A DNA stretch of 8,765 bases from Caccousia sp900752115 (GCA_902472225.1 CABRNB010000113.1:1-8765), one strand, 5' to 3'; positions 1 to 5,894 are shown, counted from the first letter of the stretch. Numbers and translations: made by a program. Notes: generated by a model from the sequence alone, not told the origin.

Positions 1-685
1 CGCGGATGATTTCATACCCGTTGGTATAAATCAGAAGCAGGGCCACCATATATTTGCGGTGCCGTTCCAGCGTCTTACGTTCCACGCCGCTGCCGGCGGT
101 CAGCTGCCCGATGGGCAGCTTCTTTGTCTGTAAGAGGACGTCCAACAGTTCTGGATTCTCCTTGGCGTACTGCAATGCTTTACGGCAGGCATCCAGCGTG
201 CGCTGCTGCTTGGGGCAGTTGTCCGCCACATCGCTGAGGCTGACACCGAATTCCTGCATCTGCCGGGTCAATTCCTCAATTTCTGCGCGGGTCGCATCCC
301 GTACCGACGTTTCTTCATATGGGTCCCTTTCATCTGCCAGCGTATCCCCCAGCGTTATATCGTCTTCTCCTGCCGGTGCGTCCAACGAAATGACACGGCT
401 ATGCCGCTGTTCCCTGCGGCTGTAGTCAATCAGCCGATTGCGGATCAGCATGGCGGCGTACTTGAGGAAAGCACCGCGGGTTCGGGAATATCCGCCGATC
501 GCCTCGTGAAAAGCAATCATGGCAATACTCAGTTCATCGTCATGTCCTTCAATGGGAGGACGCTTTAAAAACTTTGCTGTTTCCATCTTGATAAAGGGCA
601 TGTATGTACCAATCAGCCGATCTGCCGCTTGTATGTCCTCTTTTGCCTCATATACATGCTGAACGATTTTATGTTCTTCATTCAT
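1..685 (-). CDS. sigI: RNA polymerase sigma factor, SigI family (C-terminus cut by window edge)
   Basis: An alternative sigma factor of the sigma-70 superfamily, SigI group, which directs RNA polymerase to a small regulon; in Bacillus and Clostridium it is normally held by a membrane anti-sigma factor (RsgI) encoded just downstream. Reading the minus strand from ATG at 685 gives 228 codons without a stop, running off the left edge. Residues about 48-92 form the region-2 core (DDELSIAMIAFHEAI, then AMLIRNRLIDYSRRE). Residues about 189-220 carry the SigI C-terminal helix-turn-helix (LPIGQL, then GVERKTLERHRKYM). SigI proteins are usually near 250 residues, so perhaps 20 are missing. The start is supported by GGAGGG at 696-701. 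Any rsgI partner would lie left of position 1 and cannot be seen. Sequence identification is by recognition of the family, not by a search. Confidence 0.85.
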   Translation of the reverse strand, partial: MNEEHKIVQHVYEAKEDIQAADRLIGTYMPFIKMETAKFLKRPPIEGHDDELSIAMIAFHEAIGGYSRTRGAFLKYAAMLIRNRLIDYSRREQRHSRVISLDAPAGEDDITLGDTLADERDPYEETSVRDATRAEIEELTRQMQEFGVSLSDVADNCPKQQRTLDACRKALQYAKENPELLDVLLQTKKLPIGQLTAGSGVERKTLERHRKYMVALLLIYTNGYEIIR

Positions 686-712
686 GCAGCAGAATCCCTC
701 CTATATATAGTA

Positions 713-740
713 TACGAACTCCTGTTTTCAAAACCGGGGT
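713..740 (-). promoter_or_regulatory. Candidate SigI-type promoter of sigI (autoregulation)
   Basis: On the minus strand ACCCC (740-736) is followed after 19 nt by CGTA (716-713), 27 nt before the start codon. SigI promoters described in Bacillus and Clostridium have a C-rich -35 and a CGWA-like -10, so this fits self-activation. A TATACT at 714-709 could serve a housekeeping -10, but nothing like TTGACA lies 16-18 nt upstream of it. An 11-bp odd palindrome (GTCACCGTGAC, near 740-750) abuts the -35. The assignment is inferred from motif matching only. Confidence 0.45.
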
Positions 741-956
741 CACCGTGACATGGCTTATCAAATCAAATGGGTATAAAACTACATTTTAATTATATCTCTC
801 TTGCTGTTAAGCTGCGACCATAGAAAAGTTAAATTCTTGTAAAACTACGGTAAAGCAAAAAGGGAAAGCATTTCATGAAACTGAAATTGTACAAAGTATA
901 TGTAATAAACCTTTTGATGCCATATAGGCTTTTATTTGCTTGATCCGCAAGCGTAG

Positions 957-985
957 AAAATTAGGAGCTGAAAAATCCTAATTTT
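957..985. terminator. 10-bp perfect stem-loop, possible terminator
   Basis: A perfect AAAATTAGGA/TCCTAATTTT stem with a 9-nt A-rich loop. The stem is A+T-rich, so it is weaker than a classical intrinsic terminator. It sits just beyond the stronger hairpin at 1005-1038, with respect to minus-strand transcription from tnpV, and could be a backup stop. No gene on the plus strand feeds into it. Confidence 0.35.
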
Positions 986-1004
986 AAGCCGTTTTTAAGG
1001 CATA

Positions 1005-1038
1005 AAAATCGAGGGGCAAGGTTTTTGTACCTTGCCCC
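1005..1038 (-). terminator. Left part of an intrinsic terminator split by the IS21 insertion
   Basis: Removing 1039-3423 and one CCCC copy joins this stretch to 3428-3435 and restores a perfect 18-bp stem. The left arm is 1005-1022, the loop 1023-1028, and the right arm 1029-1038 plus 3428-3435. On the minus strand the stem is followed by a T-run (complement of 1004-1008), and it begins about 13 nt beyond the tnpV stop, so it is best read as the tnpV terminator. A 10-bp GGGGCAAGGT/ACCTTGCCCC stem remains intact left of the IS. Confidence 0.65.
1035..1038. repeat. Target-site duplication, left copy (CCCC)
   Basis: CCCC directly abuts the TGTTAGCG end, and the same four bases abut the right end at 3424-3427. 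Only four bases are shared. The restored palindrome (see 1005-1038) uses exactly one copy, which independently supports a 4-bp duplication. Confidence 0.75.
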
Positions 1039-1111
1039 TGTTAGCGTCCGGCGAAAACAACCACTCCGGGTCCATCGAAAACAACCAATTTTAGTCCACT
1101 GAAAATAACCA
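1039..1111 (+). repeat. Left terminal inverted repeat of the IS21 element
   Basis: Matches the reverse complement of 3351-3423 at 69 of 73 positions; the outer 53 bp are identical. Internal repeats lie at 1053-1063, 1077-1087 and 1101-1111. The innermost copy (GAAAATAACCA) is the most diverged. Confidence 0.9.
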
Positions 1112-1175
1112 ATCGACGTTTTCACAGACTCCTTTACACTGGTGGTGTAGCCAACCTTCGGTGAAAGGAGTAAAC

Positions 1176-2495
1176 ATGAAGAAACCCAATTTAGCGGCTA
1201 TGAGCCCAGAGGTGGCGAAAGCCATTGAAGAGATGATGGCAGAACAGGGAGAGATGTTCTCCCTGGAGAAAGTCAATCTCGCGGAGCTGGCCCGGCGTAC
1301 CGGCCTCTCGCGCCAGAAACTGCGCCGTATGAAGGCGCACAATTTCGAGGACACACAGCACGCAGCCAAGGGACGGAAGTCTCCTGTAACCTTGCTGAGT
1401 GGCTACACGGGTCTCTTGGACGGGCTGCTGAGAAACGGCGTGACCAATTCTGCCGTGTGTTTAAGCAGGTTGAAAGAAAACGGCTATACTGGCAGCCAGA
1501 CCACGATTAAGCGTTATATCGCCTCACACCAGCATCTTGTCCCGGCTCCTCGCCACGCTGTTGCCTCTCAAGGGAACCGTGGGCGCAGGTATCTCACTGC
1601 ACCTGGCGAGGCGTACCAGATGGACTGGGGCTTCGTGACGGTGGACTCGTATAACGGCCAGCAGTACCAAGCAGCGTGTTTTGCAATGATTTGCCATCAC
1701 TGCGGCCAGCGGTATATAGAGTTCTTTCCCAACGCCAAGCAGGAAAACCTGTTCATCGGCATGGTTCACGCTTTCCGCTACATGGGAGTGCCCAAAGCCG
1801 TTCTCACGGACAACATGAAGAGCGTGGTGATCCGGCGGGACCATGAGGGCAAGCCGGTTTGGCAGAAGGATTATGAGCAGTTCATGAAAACCGTGGGTTT
1901 CCAGACGAAACTCTGCAAGCCTCGCCACCCTTTTACCAAGGGGAAGGTGGAGCGTCTTGTCCGATTCGTGAAGGACAACTTCCTTGCGGGACGCATTTTC
2001 TGGAATGTGACCGGCCTGAACTACGCTGCGCTGGAATGGTGTGCCGAACAGAACACGGCTTACCACAGGGGACTTGGAGTCCCGCAGGATGAGCATACCA
2101 GCCGTTGTGCGGATGTGGTGACGAAGCTGGATGACAGCATGGAACTGCTGTTTTACCTGTGCCCCGAACGCCGCATTTCTTTTGACGGCTTTGTGAACTA
2201 CGAAGGACACCGCTTCGGTGTCCCTTACACCTATTCCGGCAAGACGGCTCGTGTTATGCGTGACGCTGACCAGTTGTATATCTACTCTGCGGATCTGACG
2301 CGGCTCCTCGCTGCCCATGATGCGACCTGGAGCCGTTATGACAGCTTCTGCAAAGACCAGTACGCCCTTCCTGAACAGCCGGAGGAGTATCCCTCCATGC
2401 CTGTAAAGACGGTGATTAAGCAGCTTCCAAGCCCTCCGCCCGACCTCTCCTTTGAGAAGTTCAATTTTAGCAAGGAGGACGACTGGGATGACTGA
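1176..2495 (+). CDS. istA: IS21-family transposase IstA
   Basis: The DDE recombinase that cuts and joins the IS21 ends. I chose ATG at 1176, preceded by AAGGAG (1165-1170), over an upstream GTG at 1161; this gives 439 residues, normal for IstA. An N-terminal helix-turn-helix (residues about 34-53, AELARRTGLSRQKLRRMK) would bind the terminal repeats. The RNase H-like catalytic core carries D150 (QMDWG), D212 (LTDNMKS) and E259 (GKVERLVRF), so the DDE triad is complete with a 46-residue D-E interval. A DNA-binding/beta-barrel C-terminal region follows (FDGFVNYEGHRFGVPY). It overlaps istB by 8 bp and works with that ATPase. No disabling change is seen. Confidence 0.95.
   Translation: MKKPNLAAMSPEVAKAIEEMMAEQGEMFSLEKVNLAELARRTGLSRQKLRRMKAHNFEDTQHAAKGRKSPVTLLSGYTGLLDGLLRNGVTNSAVCLSRLKENGYTGSQTTIKRYIASHQHLVPAPRHAVASQGNRGRRYLTAPGEAYQMDWGFVTVDSYNGQQYQAACFAMICHHCGQRYIEFFPNAKQENLFIGMVHAFRYMGVPKAVLTDNMKSVVIRRDHEGKPVWQKDYEQFMKTVGFQTKLCKPRHPFTKGKVERLVRFVKDNFLAGRIFWNVTGLNYAALEWCAEQNTAYHRGLGVPQDEHTSRCADVVTKLDDSMELLFYLCPERRISFDGFVNYEGHRFGVPYTYSGKTARVMRDADQLYIYSADLTRLLAAHDATWSRYDSFCKDQYALPEQPEEYPSMPVKTVIKQLPSPPPDLSFEKFNFSKEDDWDD
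2472..2478 (+). promoter_or_regulatory. Ribosome binding site that fixes the istB start
   Basis: AAGGAGG inside the end of istA, 9 nt before ATG 2488. It favours that start over the non-ATG start at 2452, which would add 12 residues with no signal of its own, and implies translational coupling. Confidence 0.75.
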
Positions 2496-3306
2496 TTCGC
2501 TGTTTGAAGCCGTTGCCCTGTGCAGCAAAGAACTGATGAAATACAGTCTCTCTGCGGAGGAGTTCGCTGTGCTGGCGCAGAAAAACGGCATGACCGACAG
2601 CGAGATTCTGGCTGTTTCCAAGACCTTTGAGTATCTGAGAGACAAGAAAAAGCGTGAGTCCGTGGAGTTCCTGCTGCGTACCAGCCGCCTGCCGCTGAAG
2701 GCGCCGAAGACCTTTGACAACTTTGATTTCAACCGCATTACCGGGAAGAATGTGGAGAAGCTGCGGAGCCTTTCCACGCTCTCTGCACTCTACGCCCACA
2801 AGAATCTTGCCTTTATTGGCAAGCCGGGAACGGGAAAGACCCACTTGGCCCAGGCTTTTGGCCGAGCCTGCTGTGAACAGGGATTGAAAGCCTACTTCAT
2901 TAAGATGACGGAACTGAGAGACCGTATGACAGACGCGCGGCGTACAGGCCGTGAGGGAGCGCTGCTGGCCTCTCTTGTGCGGCCTTCCTGTCTGATTATT
3001 GACGAGGTGGGGCATTGTGAGTTTGACAAGGAGAACACCCGGCTGTTCTTTGACATGGTTGACCGCCGCTACCAGAAGGACGGCTATTACAACATGGTTT
3101 TTACCAGCAACCGGGACCCCGCCCGGTGGCAGGAGAATTTCAGTGAGAACGACTCCCTCCTGTGCGCTCTTGACCGCATCTTTGATGATGCAATTGTCTT
3201 TGCGATGAAGGGAGAGAGCTTCCGGGGAAAGCGACTGGAAACCGTCTCCCTGCGGATGACCGCTGCTGCGGCCGCCGCCCATACCGAAAGCAAAAACGAA
3301 GTTTAA
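2488..3306 (+). CDS. istB: IS21-family helper ATPase IstB
   Basis: An AAA+ ATPase related to DnaC/DnaI that loads on target DNA and activates IstA. From ATG 2488 it is 272 residues. The Walker A motif is GKPGTGKT (111-118), Walker B is LIIDEVG (169-175), the sensor-1 region is VFTSNRD (204-210), and LDRIFDDA (228-235) supplies the likely arginine finger. The start lies 8 bp inside istA. The C-terminus ends in a run of alanines followed by a charged tail, which is unremarkable for the family. The gene ends 44 bp before the inner edge of the right inverted repeat. Confidence 0.95.
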   Translation: MTDSLFEAVALCSKELMKYSLSAEEFAVLAQKNGMTDSEILAVSKTFEYLRDKKKRESVEFLLRTSRLPLKAPKTFDNFDFNRITGKNVEKLRSLSTLSALYAHKNLAFIGKPGTGKTHLAQAFGRACCEQGLKAYFIKMTELRDRMTDARRTGREGALLASLVRPSCLIIDEVGHCEFDKENTRLFFDMVDRRYQKDGYYNMVFTSNRDPARWQENFSENDSLLCALDRIFDDAIVFAMKGESFRGKRLETVSLRMTAAAAAAHTESKNEV

Positions 3307-3350
3307 TTCACATTCCAAGTGAGGGTTGGCTACGCTTTCTTATCTTGGAT

Positions 3351-3423
3351 TGGTTGTTTTTATTGGACTGAAATTGGTTGTTTTCGATGGACCCGGAGTG
3401 GTTGTTTTCGCCGGACGCTAACA
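3351..3423 (-). repeat. Right terminal inverted repeat of the IS21 element
   Basis: Inverted partner of 1039-1111. Internal TGGTTGTTTTC repeats lie at 3399-3409, 3375-3385 and 3351-3361, again with 24-bp periodicity; the four mismatches to the left end all fall in the inner 20 bp. Confidence 0.9.
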
Positions 3424-3435
3424 CCCCTCGATTTT
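3424..3435 (-). terminator. Right target duplication plus displaced arm of the split terminator
   Basis: CCCC at 3424-3427 is the second target duplication. TCGATTTT at 3428-3435 is the outer part of the hairpin arm whose partner, AAAATCGA, lies 2.4 kb away at 1005-1012. It starts 13 nt downstream of the tnpV stop on the minus strand. Confidence 0.65.
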
Positions 3436-3448
3436 GCGTTTGAAAGCG

Positions 3449-3730
3449 TTACAGGCTTAATTTTACGACTTTCCTATCGGCTTTGGTTTGTGCGAAAATT
3501 ACTTCTGTGTTCACGATTTCCGTAGCCGCTTCACGCAGCGCATTCATTATTCCGACCCACTCCATCGGATGTTCAGCTTTCAGTTTTTCAGTTATACCCT
3601 CACGCTCCTCCATCTGCTCTGCCAGCCGAAGAAACAGTTCTTCTGCCTGTTTATCAATATCCGCAAGATAGCTGTTCAGCCTGCTGCTTGTCAGCAGGTT
3701 GGTACAAAGTATCCTGCGGTGCTGTTTCAT
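3449..3730 (-). pseudogene. tnpV: TnpV-family transposon protein, N-terminally truncated
   Basis: TnpV is a small (about 120-residue) protein of unknown role carried by many Firmicute transposons and integrative elements. This copy reads about 93 residues from KQHRRILCTNLLTSSRLNSY through LADIDKQAEELFLRLAEQ and AEHPMEWVGIMNALREAATE, which is the middle and end of the family. The expected N-terminal third (a GDYYLPxL-type segment and a GRRHLRYL-type stretch) is absent: the frame upstream reads unrelated codons to a TAA about 65 nt away. The break is near 3725-3730, next to the flavodoxin cargo, suggesting insertion or recombination cut it there. Its 3' terminator was later split by the IS21 element. 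It may still be expressed as a fragment, but I infer it is not functional. Confidence 0.7.
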
Positions 3731-3810
3731 CCAAAATATTTTACACAGATTTGTCCTTAAACAGATAGACGTTTTATGCCGCGTGTTGTATCCTTAAAAG
3801 GTATATGTAT

Positions 3811-3839
3811 TTGCGATAAGCAGAAATGCGGCATGTACT
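3811..3839 (+). promoter_or_regulatory. Candidate promoter of the flavodoxin cluster
   Basis: TTGCGA (3811-3816), a 17-nt spacer and TGTACT (3834-3839): four of six matches in each box. It would give a leader of roughly 75 nt containing the palindrome at 3860-3874. Weak by sequence alone; the upstream limit of the cluster makes a promoter here necessary somewhere in 3735-3905. Confidence 0.35.
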
Positions 3840-3859
3840 TTTCTGCGCTTTTACCCCAA

Positions 3860-3874
3860 CCGTTTTGAAAACGG
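3860..3874. promoter_or_regulatory. Perfect 15-bp palindrome upstream of the flavodoxin cluster
   Basis: CCGTTTT-G-AAAACGG, 46 bp before the first start codon, a plausible operator. ACCCC at 3853-3857 precedes it. The core GTTTTGAAAAC with an ACCCC a few bases upstream also occurs in the sigI promoter (minus strand, 740-724). Function is inferred only from symmetry and position. Confidence 0.4.
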
Positions 3875-3919
3875 CGCTGGAAGGAAGACACCGCTCTGTT
3901 TGAAAGAGGAAGCTGATCT

Positions 3920-4417
3920 ATGAAAGTGATCATCCACGACCTTGGCGAAGAGATTACCTGTTTGCTGAAAAAAACGAATGAGGATTTGGTTGTCATTCAT
4001 GCGGACAATCAGTATGCTCACTGCCGCGGCTGCTTCAAGTGCTGGTTGAAAAACGCCGGCTATTGCGTCATGAGGGATTCTCTACGGCACATTGGAGCAC
4101 TTATTGGAAAGGGTGATTCGCTCATCATTGTCAGCCGGTGCTGTTACGGAGGATACAGCAGCCCTGTCAAGGCCGTTTTGGATCGCTCAATCGGAGCTTC
4201 TCTTCCATTTTTCACCTGGCGCGGCGGCCAGACCCACCACATAAGCCGCTATCCGCGCCGGAAACAAATGCGTGTTTTCTTTTATGGGGAATGTACGGAG
4301 TTTGAGCAGGAGACAGCCACGGAACTTGTCGAACGAAACCGTCTGAATCTGGACTATGAGAAAGCAGATGTGGTTTTCTTCCAAAATATTGAACAGTTAA
4401 AGGAGGCCAGCCTGTGA
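3920..4417 (+). CDS. Flavodoxin-fold iron-sulfur flavoprotein-like reductase
   Basis: A 165-residue protein of the flavodoxin/NADPH-dependent FMN reductase superfamily, probably binding FMN and moving electrons in the cytoplasm. After the first strand and helix, a cysteine cluster C35-X2-C38-X2-C41-X7-C49 matches the compact cysteine motif of iron-sulfur flavoproteins, which hold a [4Fe-4S] cluster in characterised members. CCYGGYSSPVKAVLDRS (about 75-91) is the usual flavin-side loop and following helix. ATG 3920 is preceded by AGAGGA-type sequence at 3904-3909. It overlaps the next gene by 4 bp (GTGA), so the two are translationally coupled. Substrate and partner are unknown. It could instead be a cysteine-rich oxidoreductase without a cluster. 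Confidence 0.75.
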   Translation: MKVIIHDLGEEITCLLKKTNEDLVVIHADNQYAHCRGCFKCWLKNAGYCVMRDSLRHIGALIGKGDSLIIVSRCCYGGYSSPVKAVLDRSIGASLPFFTWRGGQTHHISRYPRRKQMRVFFYGECTEFEQETATELVERNRLNLDYEKADVVFFQNIEQLKEASL

Positions 4418-5160
4418 ACCTTCTGATCGTGCAAGCAAGCCCAAAGAAGAAGGGCGGAGCCTCCCGTTTCTTCTCGAGATTGCTCCGGTTGTTCCTGCCG
4501 GGCGTCCGGAAGGAAACGGTATCCCTCAGTGCCCGGCAGGATTTTCAGCCGATTCTGGAGCTCCTTCCAAGCACGGAGGCAGTGTGCCTTTCTGTACCCC
4601 TTTATGTGGATGGCCTTCCCTCCCATGTAGTGGAATTTCTGGGCAGGACGGAAGCATATTGCCAAAGCCATCCCTGCCGGTTCCGGCTGTATGCCCTATG
4701 CAACAACGGCTTTGTGGAAGGGAAACAAAATCTGCCCGCCCTGCGCATGCTTCAGGCATGGTGCGAGAAGACTGGGATGCCATGGGGCGGCGGAATTGGG
4801 ATCGGCGGCGGGGTCATGCTCCAGGTGCTGGGGATCGTTTACCCCATCCTGATTGGCATCATTCTGCTTCAGATGGCGTTATCCTTTTTCAGCACCGGAA
4901 CATTACCAGGCGAGCTGTGGTGCTCCCTTGCCATCCAGATATGCACATGGCTTTTTCTCAACAGCGGCCTACTATTCTGCTTGGCGCGGCTTTCGTCGGC
5001 CATTCGCAGAGAGCGGGTGTTGCCCAACCGCTTTACGCGGGTCATGATTCCCGCTTTTCTGTTTGTCCCTGTCGCAGACGTATTTATGACATTGTCCTCT
5101 CTTTTTCATGGCCGCTTCCTCGTCACACTCTTGAAACGGGACAAATGGCATAGTGAATAG
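4414..5160 (+). CDS. Membrane-anchored flavodoxin-like protein (flavodoxin domain plus three membrane segments)
   Basis: A 248-residue protein. The N-terminal half looks like an NAD(P)H-dependent FMN oxidoreductase: LLIVQASPKKKGGAS (3-17) resembles the phosphate-binding loop and VPLYVDGLPSHVVEFL (61-76) the second flavin-side motif. A glycine-rich GGGIGIGGG (125-133) leads into three hydrophobic stretches at about 134-158, 169-192 and 209-231, so the C-terminal half should lie in the cytoplasmic membrane with the flavin domain likely inside the cell. The start is GTG 4414, overlapping the previous stop by 4 bp, with AGGAGG at 4401-4406. The fusion could anchor the neighbouring soluble flavoproteins near membrane redox partners. 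No quinone, heme or metal ligand set could be recognised. Confidence 0.7.
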   Translation: MNLLIVQASPKKKGGASRFFSRLLRLFLPGVRKETVSLSARQDFQPILELLPSTEAVCLSVPLYVDGLPSHVVEFLGRTEAYCQSHPCRFRLYALCNNGFVEGKQNLPALRMLQAWCEKTGMPWGGGIGIGGGVMLQVLGIVYPILIGIILLQMALSFFSTGTLPGELWCSLAIQICTWLFLNSGLLFCLARLSSAIRRERVLPNRFTRVMIPAFLFVPVADVFMTLSSLFHGRFLVTLLKRDKWHSE

Positions 5161-5170
5161 GAGGGTAGAT

Positions 5171-5539
5171 ATGGAACACATCATTATTTATGGCAGCCAG
5201 TACGGCAGTTCCCGCCGGTATGCAGAAAAGCTGTCTGAACAAACCGGCATCCCCGCGGTCAGCTACAAAGACGCCCCAGACCTTTCAGGCAGAAGCGTGG
5301 TCGTCTATCTGGGCAGCCTTTACGCCGGCGGTGTCCTTGGCCTTTCGAAAACCCTGCGGGGCTTTTCCCTTCAAGACGGGCAAAAGCTGATCCTCGTTAC
5401 CGTAGGGCTGGCCGACCCCTGCGAACAGGAAAACCTGGACAATATCCGCGCCTCTTTGCGAAAGCAGCTTTCCGAGAAGCTGGTTGACCGGGCAAAGGTT
5501 TTCCATCTACGCGGCAGGATTGATTATCAAAAGCTTTAG
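5171..5539 (+). CDS. Flavodoxin-domain protein (HemG-like), C-terminally short
   Basis: A 122-residue flavodoxin-domain protein of the group that includes protoporphyrinogen oxidase HemG. IIIYGSQYGSSRRYAE (4-19) is the FMN phosphate loop, VVYLGSLYAGGVLG (44-57) the second loop, and VTVGLADP (76-83) the strand leading to the isoalloxazine-side loop. ATG 5171 is chosen because AGGAGGG lies at 5159-5165; a GTG at 5153 would need no such signal. The usual members are near 170 residues and continue after HLRGxIDYxKL with a helical tail; here TAG falls directly after KL, so some 45-50 residues are missing. The flavin site appears whole, so it may still fold, but truncation is likely. It follows the previous gene by 10 bp. 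Confidence 0.7.
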   Translation: MEHIIIYGSQYGSSRRYAEKLSEQTGIPAVSYKDAPDLSGRSVVVYLGSLYAGGVLGLSKTLRGFSLQDGQKLILVTVGLADPCEQENLDNIRASLRKQLSEKLVDRAKVFHLRGRIDYQKL

Positions 5540-5570
5540 CTGCGTCGCTATCTGCCGTGAATAGCGCAGC
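5539..5570 (+). other. Hairpin between the third flavodoxin gene and the small ORF
   Basis: GCTG and CGCTAT pair with ATAGCG and CAGC around a 9-nt loop, with a 3-nt bulge (CGT). It begins at the last base of the stop codon and has no following T-run, so it is more likely an RNA-stability or processing element than a terminator. Confidence 0.4.
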
Positions 5571-5614
5571 GTGACGCAAGGCAGGCTCGTTTTCAAGGGA
5601 GGGAGGTGAATTCT

Positions 5615-5794
5615 ATGTACAAAACGGTGGTAATTAAATATTCGCCTAAGGCGAGAGAAATGGCCTCTAAAGTAGAAGAAACAGCCAACGAAATGGAGAA
5701 AAAGGGATTTGAGCTGGTTTCTTGTTCAATCATGCCCTCATCCAAAGGCATCCTGATTTTCAAAAAGACCACGGTTGACGAGGTATCTGAGTAG
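5615..5794 (+). CDS. Small protein of unknown function (59 aa)
   Basis: ATG 5615 follows an excellent ribosome binding site, GGAGGTGA (5602-5608), so it is very likely translated. The product is compact and charged. A beta-strand-like start (YKTVVIKYSP) is followed by a helix (residues about 10-32, REMASKVEETANEMEKKGFE), then two strands (ELVSCSIM and KGILIFKK). This beta-alpha-beta-beta pattern with an ELVS turn resembles the DUF4177 type of small domain, but I cannot confirm membership. There is no signal peptide or membrane segment. It is the last gene before the terminator at 5845 and probably shares the flavodoxin transcript. No function is assigned. Confidence 0.65.
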   Translation: MYKTVVIKYSPKAREMASKVEETANEMEKKGFELVSCSIMPSSKGILIFKKTTVDEVSE

Positions 5795-5844
5795 CAGCTT
5801 AACAAGAGGCTTTTGCATAATAACCTCAGAAAAAATCACGCACA

Positions 5845-5894
5845 AGAATTGGCCTTCCAAGGATGCAAAGCCGCTTCTTTGGAGGGCCAATTCT
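5845..5894. terminator. Strong bidirectional intrinsic terminator
   Basis: An 18-bp stem (5845-5862 with 5877-5894; two G-U pairs on the plus-strand transcript, the rest Watson-Crick) around a 14-nt loop. T6 follows on the plus strand (5902-5907) and A6 precedes it (5830-5835), giving T6 on the minus strand. It would stop both the flavodoxin cluster and the convergent PadR/DUF2812 operon. The 116 bp from 5895 to 6010 show no gene. Confidence 0.75.

Larger units (their letters stand above)
686..1004. other. AT-rich intergenic region with stacked hairpins
   Basis: No convincing gene is visible on either strand. Beyond the sigI promoter it holds a direct repeat TAAAACTAC (773-781 and 840-848). 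It also holds two simple hairpins: GCTTG-5 nt-CAAGC at 938-952 and AAAATTAGGA-9 nt-TCCTAATTTT at 957-985, the latter running into a T-rich stretch. A 22-codon ATG frame at about 874-942 has only a weak ribosome binding site and is not called. Confidence 0.6.
1039..3423 (+). mobile_element. Complete IS21-family insertion sequence (2385 bp)
   Basis: The element carries istA and istB in the usual order and overlap, starts with TGTTAGCG and ends with CGCTAACA, and is bounded by 73-bp inverted repeats. Each end contains three copies of GAAAACAACCA-like sequence spaced 24 bp apart, the multiple-terminal-repeat layout typical of IS21 elements and presumed IstA binding sites. CCCC flanks both sides (1035-1038, 3424-3427), consistent with the short 4-8 bp target duplications of this family. 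Both genes are open and the ends match closely, so the copy appears recent and potentially able to move. Length is in the normal range for the family. Confidence 0.92.

Noticed and set aside
54..425. Plus-strand open frame of 123 codons
   Set aside because: Antisense shadow of the sigma factor gene; no ribosome binding site, and the opposite strand encodes a clear SigI protein.
874..942. 22-codon ATG frame in the intergenic region
   Set aside because: Only a weak AAGGGA upstream, no recognisable product, and the DNA is AT-rich enough for such frames to occur by chance.
1524..2777. Long minus-strand open frame (417 codons) across istA and istB
   Set aside because: Antisense to two unmistakable transposition genes, with arginine/histidine-rich low-complexity content typical of a shadow frame.
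2467..3318. Minus-strand open frame (283 codons) opposite istB
   Set aside because: Antisense shadow; istB has intact Walker motifs and a strong ribosome binding site.
3731..3919. Possible group of direct or inverted repeats marking an attachment site next to tnpV
   Set aside because: Only an imperfect TATCCTT/AAGGTATA symmetry near 3790-3805 was found, and no matching copy was seen at the other side of the cargo.
4584..5153. Plus-strand open frame (189 codons) in a second frame of the membrane flavodoxin gene
   Set aside because: Composition rich in Pro, Arg and His, no start signal, and the other frame gives a coherent flavodoxin plus membrane segments.
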